Source: Massilia norwichensis
GTDB taxonomy: Bacteria > Pseudomonadota > Gammaproteobacteria > Burkholderiales > Burkholderiaceae_D
DNA: 64,000 bases
Assembly (NCBI RefSeq): GCF_024753245.1
Contig: NZ_JANUGX010000023.1
Location: 48,953 to 112,952, forward strand
Direction: 5' to 3'
Below the pieces are notes generated by a model. The model ran no database searches. It was given only the letters and a program-made list of their open reading frames with translations, and was not told the DNA's origin. The translations under genes were made by a program, and so were the position numbers. This document shows positions 56,757-64,000 of the stretch, in pieces (positions within the stretch are counted from its first letter, which is position 1; every line of letters starts with the position of its first letter).

Positions 56757-58586
56757 TCAGTTGCGCGGCAGCGGCTTGCCCTTGTCGATCACCTCATGGC
56801 ACGCGCCCTTGATGGTGGCGTTGTCGTAGTCGGTCCAGCCGTAGCTGTCGACGTAGCGTTTGTGCTGCTTGAAGCCGGGGTTCACGAAGCTCCATTCGAG
56901 GCGTTCGCCCGGGTAGCGCACGTCGGCCAGGTCGAGCAGGGTGTGGAAGATGTTTTCGGTGGCCAGCCTGGCTTTCCGGTGGCGCAGCAGCTGGCTGACC
57001 TTGTCCGGGTGGCGCTCGCGGTAGGCGTCCGAATACCAGGCGAAGGCCGAGACGTGGAATTCGTATTGCGTGTTGTGGCCGTGGAAGGCGAGACGGCAGC
57101 TGTTGTCGTACAGGGTCTGGCCGTGGTCGGCCACGTACAGCATCGAGGCCGGCTGCGCCGTCTCCTTCAGCGCACCGACGACCTGGGCCAGGAACCAGTC
57201 GGTGTACAGGATCGAGCTGTCGTAGCTGTTGTTCAGCTGCTCCTTGATGCGGATGTCGGTGTAGACCGGTTTGTCGACGCCGAATAGCGAGGGCTGCCAT
57301 TTGTCGAACTGCTTCGGATAGCGGTGGCTGTAGTTCCAGTGGCTGCCCAGCGTGTGCAGCACCACCAGTTTCTTCGGCGCCGGGTCGGCCAGCGCATGCC
57401 GCAAGGGGCCGAACAGCACCTCGTCGTAGTTCGAGTTGTCCGTGAAGCCGCCCAGGTTCAGGAAGTCGACCACGTCGGCCTCCTTGGCGAACACGGACAC
57501 CGGCGTGTCGAATTTGCCGAACGAGATCTGGTTCGACAGCCAGAAGGTCTTGAAGCCGGCTTCCTTGAAGGCGGTCAGGAAGGATTTTTCCGAGAAGCCG
57601 TCTTTCAGGCTGTCGGTGGCCGGCTTGCGCGAGACGATCACCGGCACCGACAGGCGGGTCGCCGACACCGAGGTGATCACGTCCTGCAGCGGCACCACGT
57701 TCGCTTCCTGCGACAGCAGCGGATTGGTCTCGCGCGCATAGCCGTTCAGGCTCCAGCGGTCGTAGCGCGAGGACTCGCCGATCACCATCACGACCACCTG
57801 CGGCGCGTCGGCCGCCTGGACGGCGTGGGCGCCGAAGCGGAAGTGGGCGCTGCGCCGGTTCAGGTCGGCCAGGTAGACCCGCTCTTTATAGAAGTCGACG
57901 CCGCGCGCCATCAGGCCGAAGGGCCAGGAGCGGGCGAAGCCGTCCAGGTCGAGCGGCAGCCGTGCCCAGTGCGCCAGCCGCGGCAGCCGCTGCGCCTGCG
58001 GCACGCTGCCGGGGCGCGGTGGGGCGGTGACCTCGGGCACGCTGTTCTTCACCGAGGCCACCGGCGCCACGGCAGGCAAGGGCGGCGGCGCGATACCGAA
58101 CACATGGCCGTAGGCGAACACCGCGATGCCGACGCCCAGCACGCCGATCACGACCCGGCGCGATACATCGTCCCAGTCGAGGTCGCGGGTGCGGCAGGCG
58201 GCGATCCAGCTGGTCGCGAACCAGGCCAGCACGGCGACGAAGACGGCGACCAGCAGCCAGGCTTTGCTGCCCAGGAACTCCATCGCCTCGGCCGGACTGG
58301 TCTCGGCGACGATGCCGAGGTGGTGGGTCGAGATGCCCTGGCCGTAGAACGTATATAAATAGAGTTCCATCGGCAGCGCCAGGAAGGCCGGCAGCAGCAG
58401 CCAGTGGAACCAGGCGGGGCGCTTGAAGAAGGCCCAGGCGCCGATCCAGCAGACCAGTTCGATGCCGGCGAGTTGGCCCGGGTGCGCGACCGGCTGGCCG
58501 AACAGCCAGGGCACGAAGGGCATGCACGACAGCACGCAGTAACTCAGCAGCACATACAGGTTGCGTGGACGCAGCAGGGATCGCAT
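56757..58586 (-). CDS. Phosphoethanolamine-transferase-like membrane sulfatase-fold protein
   Basis: This 609-residue protein has about five N-terminal helices (to about residue 165), then a periplasmic alkaline phosphatase/sulfatase-fold domain (about 270-575). The nucleophile region reads VVMVIGESSRYDRWSLNGYA, with Ser in the place of the usual Thr of EptA (GETARADHW), and further metal ligands are in LYVADHGQTLYD and AFHGHNTQYEF. It probably transfers phosphoethanolamine or a similar group to lipid A or another glycolipid, which can affect resistance to cationic peptides. It ends 11 bases from the RAYT element. Confidence 0.87.
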   Translation of the reverse strand: MRSLLRPRNLYVLLSYCVLSCMPFVPWLFGQPVAHPGQLAGIELVCWIGAWAFFKRPAWFHWLLLPAFLALPMELYLYTFYGQGISTHHLGIVAETSPAEAMEFLGSKAWLLVAVFVAVLAWFATSWIAACRTRDLDWDDVSRRVVIGVLGVGIAVFAYGHVFGIAPPPLPAVAPVASVKNSVPEVTAPPRPGSVPQAQRLPRLAHWARLPLDLDGFARSWPFGLMARGVDFYKERVYLADLNRRSAHFRFGAHAVQAADAPQVVVMVIGESSRYDRWSLNGYARETNPLLSQEANVVPLQDVITSVSATRLSVPVIVSRKPATDSLKDGFSEKSFLTAFKEAGFKTFWLSNQISFGKFDTPVSVFAKEADVVDFLNLGGFTDNSNYDEVLFGPLRHALADPAPKKLVVLHTLGSHWNYSHRYPKQFDKWQPSLFGVDKPVYTDIRIKEQLNNSYDSSILYTDWFLAQVVGALKETAQPASMLYVADHGQTLYDNSCRLAFHGHNTQYEFHVSAFAWYSDAYRERHPDKVSQLLRHRKARLATENIFHTLLDLADVRYPGERLEWSFVNPGFKQHKRYVDSYGWTDYDNATIKGACHEVIDKGKPLPRN

Positions 58587-58658
58587 CGAAGCCGGGGCAG
58601 GAGAAAAAACCAGCCATTATCCCGTCTTTGCCCCCTGGAAACCAGAGTACAATGCCTG

Positions 58659-58674
58659 TGTCGCAAGTGCGACA
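58659..58674. promoter_or_regulatory. Palindrome upstream of the str promoter
   Basis: TGTCGCAagTGCGACA is a perfect 7-base dyad just after a TACAAT hexamer and 59 bases before the main -35 box. It may be an operator or an activator site. Confidence 0.4.
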
Positions 58675-58732
58675 TTCTCCTGGCCTTTTCGCCATCTTCA
58701 CTGATTGCCGGGCCGCCCCGGAAGCAAGCTGG

Positions 58733-58761
58733 TTGACCTTGCACAGCTTCGGGTCTATACT
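58733..58761 (+). promoter_or_regulatory. Sigma-70 promoter of the str operon
   Basis: TTGACC (58733-58738) and TATACT (58756-58761) are separated by exactly 17 bases. Both are near-consensus, as expected for a ribosomal protein operon. Transcription would start near 58768. Confidence 0.85.
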
Positions 58762-58929
58762 CGCGAGTTCTCGAATTAATCTGCACATCGTATACGCATT
58801 GAAGCCGCTCCCACTGGTGAGTGGCTTTCGTCGCCTGTACAGCGAGCAATCCGGGACTAGGTTTCAGTCCCCGGGCAGCAAGAAGTCCGGGTCATCAACG
58901 TAGTAGCAAATTTTGTTGGATTAAGAACG

Positions 58930-59316
58930 ATGCCAACCATCAATCAACTGATTCGCAAGCCGCGTGAAGCCGCGGTTGTGAAGAGCAAGTCCCCGGCACT
59001 GGAAAACTGCCCGCAGAAGCGCGGCGTTTGCACCCGTGTCTACACCACGACCCCGAAGAAGCCGAACTCGGCACTGCGTAAGGTCGCCAAGGTGCGTCTG
59101 ACCAACGGTTTCGAAGTCATTTCGTACATCGGCGGTGAAGGCCACAACCTGCAAGAGCACAGCGTCGTCCTGATCCGCGGCGGCCGTGTGAAAGACTTGC
59201 CGGGTGTGCGTTACCACATGGTTCGCGGCGCACTGGATACCCAGGGCGTGAAAGACCGTAAGCAAGCTCGCTCGAAGTACGGTGCGAAGCGTGCCAAGGC
59301 CGGCGCCAAGAAGTAA
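58930..59316 (+). CDS. rpsL: Ribosomal protein S12
   Basis: This 128-residue protein of the small subunit decoding centre has the invariant TTPKKPNSALRKVAKVRLTN and RGGRVKDLPGVRYHMVRG motifs, with unmutated lysines at the two classic streptomycin-resistance positions. It is a few residues longer than the Escherichia coli protein at the C-terminus (AKAGAKK). The first gene of the str operon; codon use here shifts to CGT, GGT and GAA codons, as in highly expressed genes. Confidence 0.98.
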   Translation: MPTINQLIRKPREAAVVKSKSPALENCPQKRGVCTRVYTTTPKKPNSALRKVAKVRLTNGFEVISYIGGEGHNLQEHSVVLIRGGRVKDLPGVRYHMVRGALDTQGVKDRKQARSKYGAKRAKAGAKK

Positions 59317-59465
59317 TTACTGAAGAGTAAATGCGCGGTCTCGTCATATCGAGGTCACATTTAAAAGTTAAGTTGAGCCAGCCGGAAGGCTGAGTAAGTG
59401 AAGGGTCATGAGGGCCTTTCGCGAGTGCGGAATAAGCACTCAACTGAAGACAGGAAGGAATTGAA

Positions 59466-59936
59466 ATGCCACGTCGTCGTGAAGTACCCAAGCGCGAGAT
59501 TCTGCCGGATCCGAAATTCGGCAATACCGATGTCGCCAAGTTCGTCAACGTTCTGATGCTGTCCGGCAAGAAGTCGGTCGCAGAAAACATCATCTACGGT
59601 GCGTTCGAATACATCCAGACCAAATCGGGCAAGGACCCGCTGGAAGTGTTCGTGGCCGCGATCAACAACGCCAAGCCGATGGTCGAGGTGAAGTCCCGCC
59701 GCGTCGGCGGTGCCAACTACCAGGTGCCAGTGGAAGTTCGTCCGGTTCGTCGTATGGCTCTGTCTATGCGTTGGTTGCGCGAAGCCGCAAACAAGCGTAG
59801 CGAGAAATCCATGCCGCAACGTCTGGGTGGTGAACTGATGGAAGCCGCGGAAGGCCGTGGCGGCGCAATGAAGCGTCGTGACGAAGTCCACCGCATGGCT
59901 GAAGCGAACAAGGCGTTCTCGCACTTCCGCTTCTAA
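59466..59936 (+). CDS. rpsG: Ribosomal protein S7
   Basis: This 156-residue protein nucleates assembly of the head of the small subunit and contacts tRNA at the E site. The start MPRRREVPKREILPDPKFGN and the segment RVGGANYQVPVEVRPVRR are typical. AGGAAGGAA lies before the ATG. The 149 bases between rpsL and rpsG carry only a small CAGCCggaaGGCTG stem; in other bacteria S7 represses its own operon by binding this region. Confidence 0.98.
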   Translation: MPRRREVPKREILPDPKFGNTDVAKFVNVLMLSGKKSVAENIIYGAFEYIQTKSGKDPLEVFVAAINNAKPMVEVKSRRVGGANYQVPVEVRPVRRMALSMRWLREAANKRSEKSMPQRLGGELMEAAEGRGGAMKRRDEVHRMAEANKAFSHFRF

Positions 59937-59962
59937 GCAAAAAGCAGTATCCGTTGTTCAGG

Positions 59963-59999
59963 CCGGGCGCGTTTTGATTTCAAAATGTTGCCCGGTTTT
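59963..59999 (+). terminator. Hairpin between rpsG and fusA
   Basis: CCGGGC (59963-59968) pairs with GCCCGG (59990-59995), and an inner TTTTG/CAAAA stem extends it. TTTT follows at once. It looks like a partial terminator or attenuator within the str operon. Confidence 0.6.
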
Positions 60000-60025
60000 G
60001 TCCATTCAAAGATTTAGGAAAAATT

Positions 60026-62131
60026 ATGGCACGCACTACCCCCATTGAGCGCTACCGCAATATCGGTATCTCCGCTCACATCGACGCCGGTAAGACCACC
60101 ACCACCGAGCGCATCCTGTTCTACACGGGCGTGAACCACAAGATCGGTGAAGTGCACGACGGCGCCGCGACCATGGACTGGATGGAGCAGGAGCAGGAAC
60201 GCGGCATTACCATTACCTCGGCAGCGACGACCTGCTTCTGGAAGGGTATGGCCAACAACTTCGAGCCGCACCGCTTCAACATCATCGATACCCCGGGCCA
60301 CGTCGACTTCACCATCGAAGTGGAACGTTCGATGCGCGTCCTGGACGGCGCCTGCATGGTTTACTGTGCAGTCGGCGGCGTGCAGCCGCAGTCGGAAACC
60401 GTGTGGCGTCAGGCTAACAAGTACAAAGTCCCGCGTCTGGCCTTCGTCAACAAGATGGACCGTACCGGTGCGAACTTCTTCAAGGTGTACGAGCAGATGC
60501 GCGCCCGCCTGAAGGCCAACCCGATCCCGCTGCAGATCCCGATCGGCGCCGAAGACAACTTCAAGGGCGTGGTCGACCTGGTCAAGATGAAAGCCATCTT
60601 CTGGGATGACGCATCGCAGGGCATGAAGTTCGACTACCGCGACGTGCCGGCCGAGCTGGTCGATCAAGCCAACGAATGGCGCGAGAAGCTGGTCGAGACC
60701 GCTGCTGAAGCGAACGAAGACCTGATGAACAAGTACCTGGAAGAGGGTGAGCTGTCGGAAGCGGACATCAAGACCGCACTGCGCGCACGCACCATCGCCG
60801 GCGAAATCGTTCCGATGATGTGCGGCACCGCCTTCAAGAACAAGGGCGTGCAGGCCATGCTGGACGCGGTCATCGAATACCTGCCGTCGCCGGTCGACAT
60901 CCCGCCGGTCGGTGGTACCGACGAAGACGACCAGCCGGTCACCCGTAAGGCCGACGACAACGAGAAATTCGCTGCGCTGGCATTCAAGATCATGACCGAC
61001 CCGTTCGTCGGCCAGCTGATCTTCTTCCGCGTGTACTCGGGCGTCATCAATTCGGGCGACACCGTCTACAACCCGATCAAGGGCAAGAAGGAACGCGTCG
61101 GCCGTATTCTGCAGATGCACGCGAACCAGCGCGAAGAAATCAAGGAAGTCCGCGCAGGCGACATCGCTGCTGCAGTCGGCCTGAAAGAAGCAACCACCGG
61201 CGAAACCCTGTGCGACCCGTCGGCACCGATCATCCTCGAAAAGATGGTGTTCCCGGAGCCGGTGATTCAGCAGGCCGTCGAGCCGAAGACCAAGGCTGAC
61301 CAGGAAAAGATGGGCCTGGCACTGAACCGTCTGGCTCAGGAAGACCCGTCGTTCCGCGTGCGTACCGACGAAGAGTCGGGCCAGACCATCATCGGTGGTA
61401 TGGGCGAGCTGCACCTGGAAATTATCGTCGACCGTATGAAGCGTGAATTCGGCGTCGAAGCAACCGTCGGCAAGCCGCAGGTTGCTTACCGCGAAACCAT
61501 CCGCAAGGGTGTCACCGACGTCGAAGGCAAGTTCGTCAAGCAGTCGGGCGGTCGCGGCCAGTACGGTCACGCTGTCCTGTCGATCGAGCCGCAAGAGCCG
61601 GGCAAGGGCTTCGAGTTCATCGACGCCATCAAGGGCGGTGTGGTTCCGCGCGAATACATCCCGGCAGTCGAGAAGGGTGTTCGCGAGACCCTGACCACCG
61701 GCGTGCTGGCTGGTTACCCGGTCGTCGACGTGAAAGTCACGCTGACCTTCGGTTCGTACCACGACGTTGACTCGAACGAAAACGCGTTCCGTATGGCCGG
61801 TTCGATGGCATTCAAAGAAGGCTGCCGTCGCGCCAACCCGGTCATCCTGGAGCCGATGATGTCGGTCGAAGTGGAAACGCCGGAAGACTACGCCGGTACC
61901 GTGATGGGCGACCTGTCGTCCCGCCGCGGTATGGTGCAGGGCATGGACGAAATCCCGGGCGGCGGCGGCAAGATCATCAAGGCCGAAGTCCCGCTGTCGG
62001 AAATGTTCGGTTACTCGACCGTGCTGCGTTCGGCAACCCAGGGCCGTGCGACCTACACGATGGAATTCAAGCACTATGCTGAAGCTCCGAAGCACGTGAT
62101 GGACGCGATCGTGACCGCGAAGTCGAAGTAA
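60026..62131 (+). CDS. fusA: Elongation factor G
   Basis: This 701-residue GTPase drives ribosomal translocation. The P-loop AHIDAGKT, switch II DTPGHVDFT and NKMD/specificity motifs are intact, followed by the four remaining EF-G domains with GGRGQYGHA in domain IV. Length is standard. AGGA lies 9 bases upstream of the ATG. Strong use of major codons indicates high expression. It is the third gene of the str operon. Confidence 0.98.
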   Translation: MARTTPIERYRNIGISAHIDAGKTTTTERILFYTGVNHKIGEVHDGAATMDWMEQEQERGITITSAATTCFWKGMANNFEPHRFNIIDTPGHVDFTIEVERSMRVLDGACMVYCAVGGVQPQSETVWRQANKYKVPRLAFVNKMDRTGANFFKVYEQMRARLKANPIPLQIPIGAEDNFKGVVDLVKMKAIFWDDASQGMKFDYRDVPAELVDQANEWREKLVETAAEANEDLMNKYLEEGELSEADIKTALRARTIAGEIVPMMCGTAFKNKGVQAMLDAVIEYLPSPVDIPPVGGTDEDDQPVTRKADDNEKFAALAFKIMTDPFVGQLIFFRVYSGVINSGDTVYNPIKGKKERVGRILQMHANQREEIKEVRAGDIAAAVGLKEATTGETLCDPSAPIILEKMVFPEPVIQQAVEPKTKADQEKMGLALNRLAQEDPSFRVRTDEESGQTIIGGMGELHLEIIVDRMKREFGVEATVGKPQVAYRETIRKGVTDVEGKFVKQSGGRGQYGHAVLSIEPQEPGKGFEFIDAIKGGVVPREYIPAVEKGVRETLTTGVLAGYPVVDVKVTLTFGSYHDVDSNENAFRMAGSMAFKEGCRRANPVILEPMMSVEVETPEDYAGTVMGDLSSRRGMVQGMDEIPGGGGKIIKAEVPLSEMFGYSTVLRSATQGRATYTMEFKHYAEAPKHVMDAIVTAKSK

Positions 62132-62146
62132 TTCAAAAGCTGTAAG

Positions 62147-62173
62147 CCGGGAGCGGACACAATCTGCTCCCGG
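62147..62173 (+). terminator. Hairpin after fusA
   Basis: CCGGGAGC and GCTCCCGG form a perfect 8-bp stem with an 11-base loop between fusA and tuf. No T-run follows, so it may be a processing site or a weak terminator that adjusts tuf levels. Confidence 0.55.
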
Positions 62174-62221
62174 TGAACCAACAAAAAACTAAATATATTG
62201 TTCTTTTAAAGGAAGATCAAA

Positions 62222-63412
62222 ATGGCAAAGGAAAAATTCGAACGGACCAAGCCGCACGTGAACGTCGGCACCATCGGTCACGTTGACCACGGCAAAACCA
62301 CCCTGACGGCTGCAATCGCAACCGTTCTGTCGAAGAAATTCGGCGGTGAAGCCAAGGCCTACGATCAGATCGACGCGGCTCCGGAAGAAAAAGCACGCGG
62401 CATCACCATCAACACCGCGCACGTCGAGTACGAGACCGCAAACCGTCACTACGCTCACGTTGACTGCCCAGGCCACGCCGACTACATCAAGAACATGATT
62501 ACCGGTGCTGCGCAGATGGACGGCGCGATCCTGGTGTGCTCGGCCGCTGACGGCCCGATGCCGCAGACCCGCGAGCACATCCTGCTGGCGCGTCAGGTTG
62601 GCGTTCCGTACATCATCGTGTTCCTGAACAAGTGCGACCTGGTCGACGACGAAGAGCTGCTGGAACTGGTCGAAATGGAAGTGCGCGAGCTGCTGTCGAA
62701 GTACGAGTTCCCGGGCGACGACCTGCCGATCATCAAGGGTTCGGCTCGTATGGCGCTGGAAGGCCAGGCTGGTCCGCTGGGCGAAGACGCCATCATGCAA
62801 CTGGCTGACGCACTGGATTCGTACATCCCGACCCCGGAACGTGCCGTTGACGGCGCCTTCCTGATGCCGGTTGAAGACGTGTTCTCGATCTCGGGCCGCG
62901 GTACCGTGGTGACCGGTCGTGTCGAGCGCGGCATCATCAAGGTCGGCGAAGAGATCGAAATCGTCGGTATCATCGACACCGTGAAGACCACCTGCACCGG
63001 CGTGGAAATGTTCCGCAAGCTGCTGGACCAGGGTCAAGCTGGCGACAACGTCGGCCTGCTGCTGCGCGGTACCAAGCGTGAAGACGTCCAGCGTGGTCAG
63101 GTTCTGGCCAAGCCGGGCTCGATCAAGCCGCACACCGACTTCACCGGCGAAGTGTACGTGCTGTCGAAAGACGAAGGTGGTCGTCACACCCCGTTCTTCA
63201 ACAACTACCGTCCGCAGTTCTACTTCCGTACCACCGACGTGACCGGCTCGATCGTTCTGCCGGCCGACAAAGAAATGGTGATGCCGGGCGATAACGTGTC
63301 GATCACCGTCAAGCTGATCGCTCCGATCGCGATGGAAGAAGGTCTGCGCTTCGCAATCCGCGAAGGCGGCCGTACCGTCGGCGCCGGCGTTGTTGCCAAG
63401 ATCATCGCCTAA
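62222..63412 (+). CDS. tuf: Elongation factor Tu
   Basis: This 396-residue GTPase delivers aminoacyl-tRNA to the ribosome. GHVDHGKTTL, DCPGHADY and NKCDLVDD are intact, as is the C-terminal GRTVGAGVVAKIIA. AAAGGAAG lies 9 bases before the ATG. Most proteobacteria have a second tuf copy elsewhere; it is not in this window. Confidence 0.98.
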   Translation: MAKEKFERTKPHVNVGTIGHVDHGKTTLTAAIATVLSKKFGGEAKAYDQIDAAPEEKARGITINTAHVEYETANRHYAHVDCPGHADYIKNMITGAAQMDGAILVCSAADGPMPQTREHILLARQVGVPYIIVFLNKCDLVDDEELLELVEMEVRELLSKYEFPGDDLPIIKGSARMALEGQAGPLGEDAIMQLADALDSYIPTPERAVDGAFLMPVEDVFSISGRGTVVTGRVERGIIKVGEEIEIVGIIDTVKTTCTGVEMFRKLLDQGQAGDNVGLLLRGTKREDVQRGQVLAKPGSIKPHTDFTGEVYVLSKDEGGRHTPFFNNYRPQFYFRTTDVTGSIVLPADKEMVMPGDNVSITVKLIAPIAMEEGLRFAIREGGRTVGAGVVAKIIA

Positions 63413-63469
63413 TTTCGGTTAGCGTGATTCGCCAGCGGTCGCTTTGATAGCGTACCGCCGGCACAACGG

Positions 63470-63499
63470 ATGGGGACAGACTTTTTGGTCTGTCCCCAT
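63470..63499. repeat. 12-bp perfect palindrome between tuf and rpsJ
   Basis: ATGGGGACAGAC and GTCTGTCCCCAT flank a TTTTTG loop. The stem is strong, and no T-run follows on the plus strand. The sequence style (GGGGACAGAC) is like REP-type mobile palindromes, but it could serve as a str/S10 boundary terminator. Confidence 0.6.
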
Positions 63500-63520
63500 C
63501 TGTTTGAGAGGGTTCGGTGA

Positions 63521-63526
63521 TATACT
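63521..63526 (+). promoter_or_regulatory. Possible -10 box of the S10 operon
   Basis: TATACT follows a TGA spacer (GGTGATATACT), like an extended -10. No good -35 is present at 16-18 bases. It lies 89 bases before rpsJ. Confidence 0.45.
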
Positions 63527-63614
63527 CCCGCCTCTTGAGCAGTAGCGTAGTACCCGAAGCACCTTTTACACATTGCCGGCTCCAAAGCCGGAACGTTCTT
63601 TTAAAGGAATTAGC

Positions 63615-63932
63615 ATGTCCGCTCCGAATCAGAAAATCCGTATCCGCCTGAAAGCGTTCGACTACAAACTGATCGACCAGTCCGCTCTGGAAATCGTCGA
63701 CACCGCCAAGCGCACCGGCGCAGTGGTCAAGGGCCCGGTCCCGCTGCCGACCCGCATCCAGCGCTTCGACATCCTGCGTTCCCCGCACGTCAACAAGACC
63801 TCGCGCGACCAGTTCGAAATCCGTACGCACCAGCGTCTGATGGACATCGTGGACCCGACCGACAAGACCGTTGACGCACTGATGAAGCTGGACCTGCCGG
63901 CTGGCGTCGACGTCGAGATCAAGCTGCAATAA
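63615..63932 (+). CDS. rpsJ: Ribosomal protein S10
   Basis: This 105-residue protein of the small subunit also takes part in transcription antitermination with NusB. The start MSAPNQKIRIRLKAFDYKLI and the RSPHVNKTSRDQFEIRTHQR segment are typical. AAAGGAA lies 7 bases before the chosen ATG; an upstream in-frame ATG at 63573 would add 14 residues not found in the family. It is the first gene of the S10 operon; the next genes are beyond the window. Confidence 0.98.
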   Translation: MSAPNQKIRIRLKAFDYKLIDQSALEIVDTAKRTGAVVKGPVPLPTRIQRFDILRSPHVNKTSRDQFEIRTHQRLMDIVDPTDKTVDALMKLDLPAGVDVEIKLQ

Positions 63933-63969
63933 TCACGTGTCGCCCGGTGGATTCGTCCATCGGTAAAAA

Positions 63970-64000
63970 TGGGGCTGGTACCGCTTGCGGACCAGCCCCA
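63970..64000 (+). promoter_or_regulatory. Hairpin after rpsJ at the window edge
   Basis: TGGGGCTGGT and ACCAGCCCCA form a perfect 10-bp stem, and CCGC/GCGG inside extends it. The window ends on the last base, so a T-run cannot be judged. It could be an attenuator within the S10 operon. Confidence 0.5.

Larger units (their letters stand above)
58587..58929 (+). other. str operon upstream region and leader (no gene)
   Basis: The 343-base gap between the transferase gene (minus) and rpsL (plus) holds a TGTCGCA dyad (58659-58674), a strong sigma-70 promoter (58733-58761) and a 160-base leader. A TACAAT at 58648-58653 might be a second -10 box without a good -35. I see no small gene. Confidence 0.7.

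Noticed and set aside
62154..62160. CGGACAC after fusA as another enhancer site
   Set aside because: It is a single copy inside the hairpin at 62147-62173 with no -24/-12 element; single copies also occur within coding DNA.

Overview
This is a GC-rich chromosomal window. It most resembles a Betaproteobacterium of the Oxalobacteraceae (Massilia/Telluria/Duganella group). The grounds are the str/S10 order rpsL-rpsG-fusA-tuf-rpsJ, the style of the exported peptidases, a RAYT element with GGGGTCAGACTCCG-type termini, and REP-like palindromes of the form CCCCGCnnnnGCGGGG. The genus is inferred from family resemblance, not from a search.

Layout. 1-11.8 kb: a gene tail, a Cu/Zn superoxide dismutase, a large hybrid histidine kinase, two M28-type proteins (one apparently catalytically dead), a TonB-like protein, and a LuxR-type response regulator / periplasmic binding protein / histidine kinase cluster. 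11.8-28.3 kb: mostly exported metabolic and hydrolytic genes: M14 peptidase, cytochrome c-sorbosone dehydrogenase fusion, DUF885 peptidase, amino-acid binding protein, Lrp regulator divergent from a cysteine desulfurase-rhodanese fusion, Tsx-like porin, CehA-type hydrolase, GDT1 transporter, serine hydrolase, and a secreted methyltransferase-like protein.

28.4-41.7 kb: a ten-gene colinear operon: tldD-tldE-tldD-tldE-DUF4159-MoxR ATPase-DUF58-BatA-like-DUF4175-like-membrane protein. Both TldD copies carry a twin-arginine signal; the TldE copies do not. Upstream lies a sigma-54 promoter (-24/-12) preceded by a phased array of CGGACAC repeats.

41.7-46.8 kb: TonB-dependent receptor, M48 peptidase fused to a pilin-like segment, a spermidine-synthase-like protein and a small TonB_C protein. 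46.8-54.2 kb: a minus-strand operon of periplasmic adaptor, ABC ATPase, two MacB/FtsX-type permeases, a sigma-54 activator and its histidine kinase. It has its own sigma-54 promoter with the same TGTCCG/CGGACA repeat array. The sequence therefore suggests that one two-component system controls both its own efflux pump operon and the exported TldD/TldE-MoxR operon 26 kb away. This is the most interesting prediction here: a possible envelope or peptide-stress regulon.

54.3-58.6 kb: a membrane-anchored MutS-like ATPase, a complete RAYT mobile element with 35-bp inverted ends, and a phosphoethanolamine-transferase-like protein. 58.7 kb to the end: the str operon and start of the S10 operon, with a textbook sigma-70 promoter and several inter-gene hairpins. 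Short REP-like palindromes of at least two families are scattered between genes in the first half. In two places they reach into reading frames.
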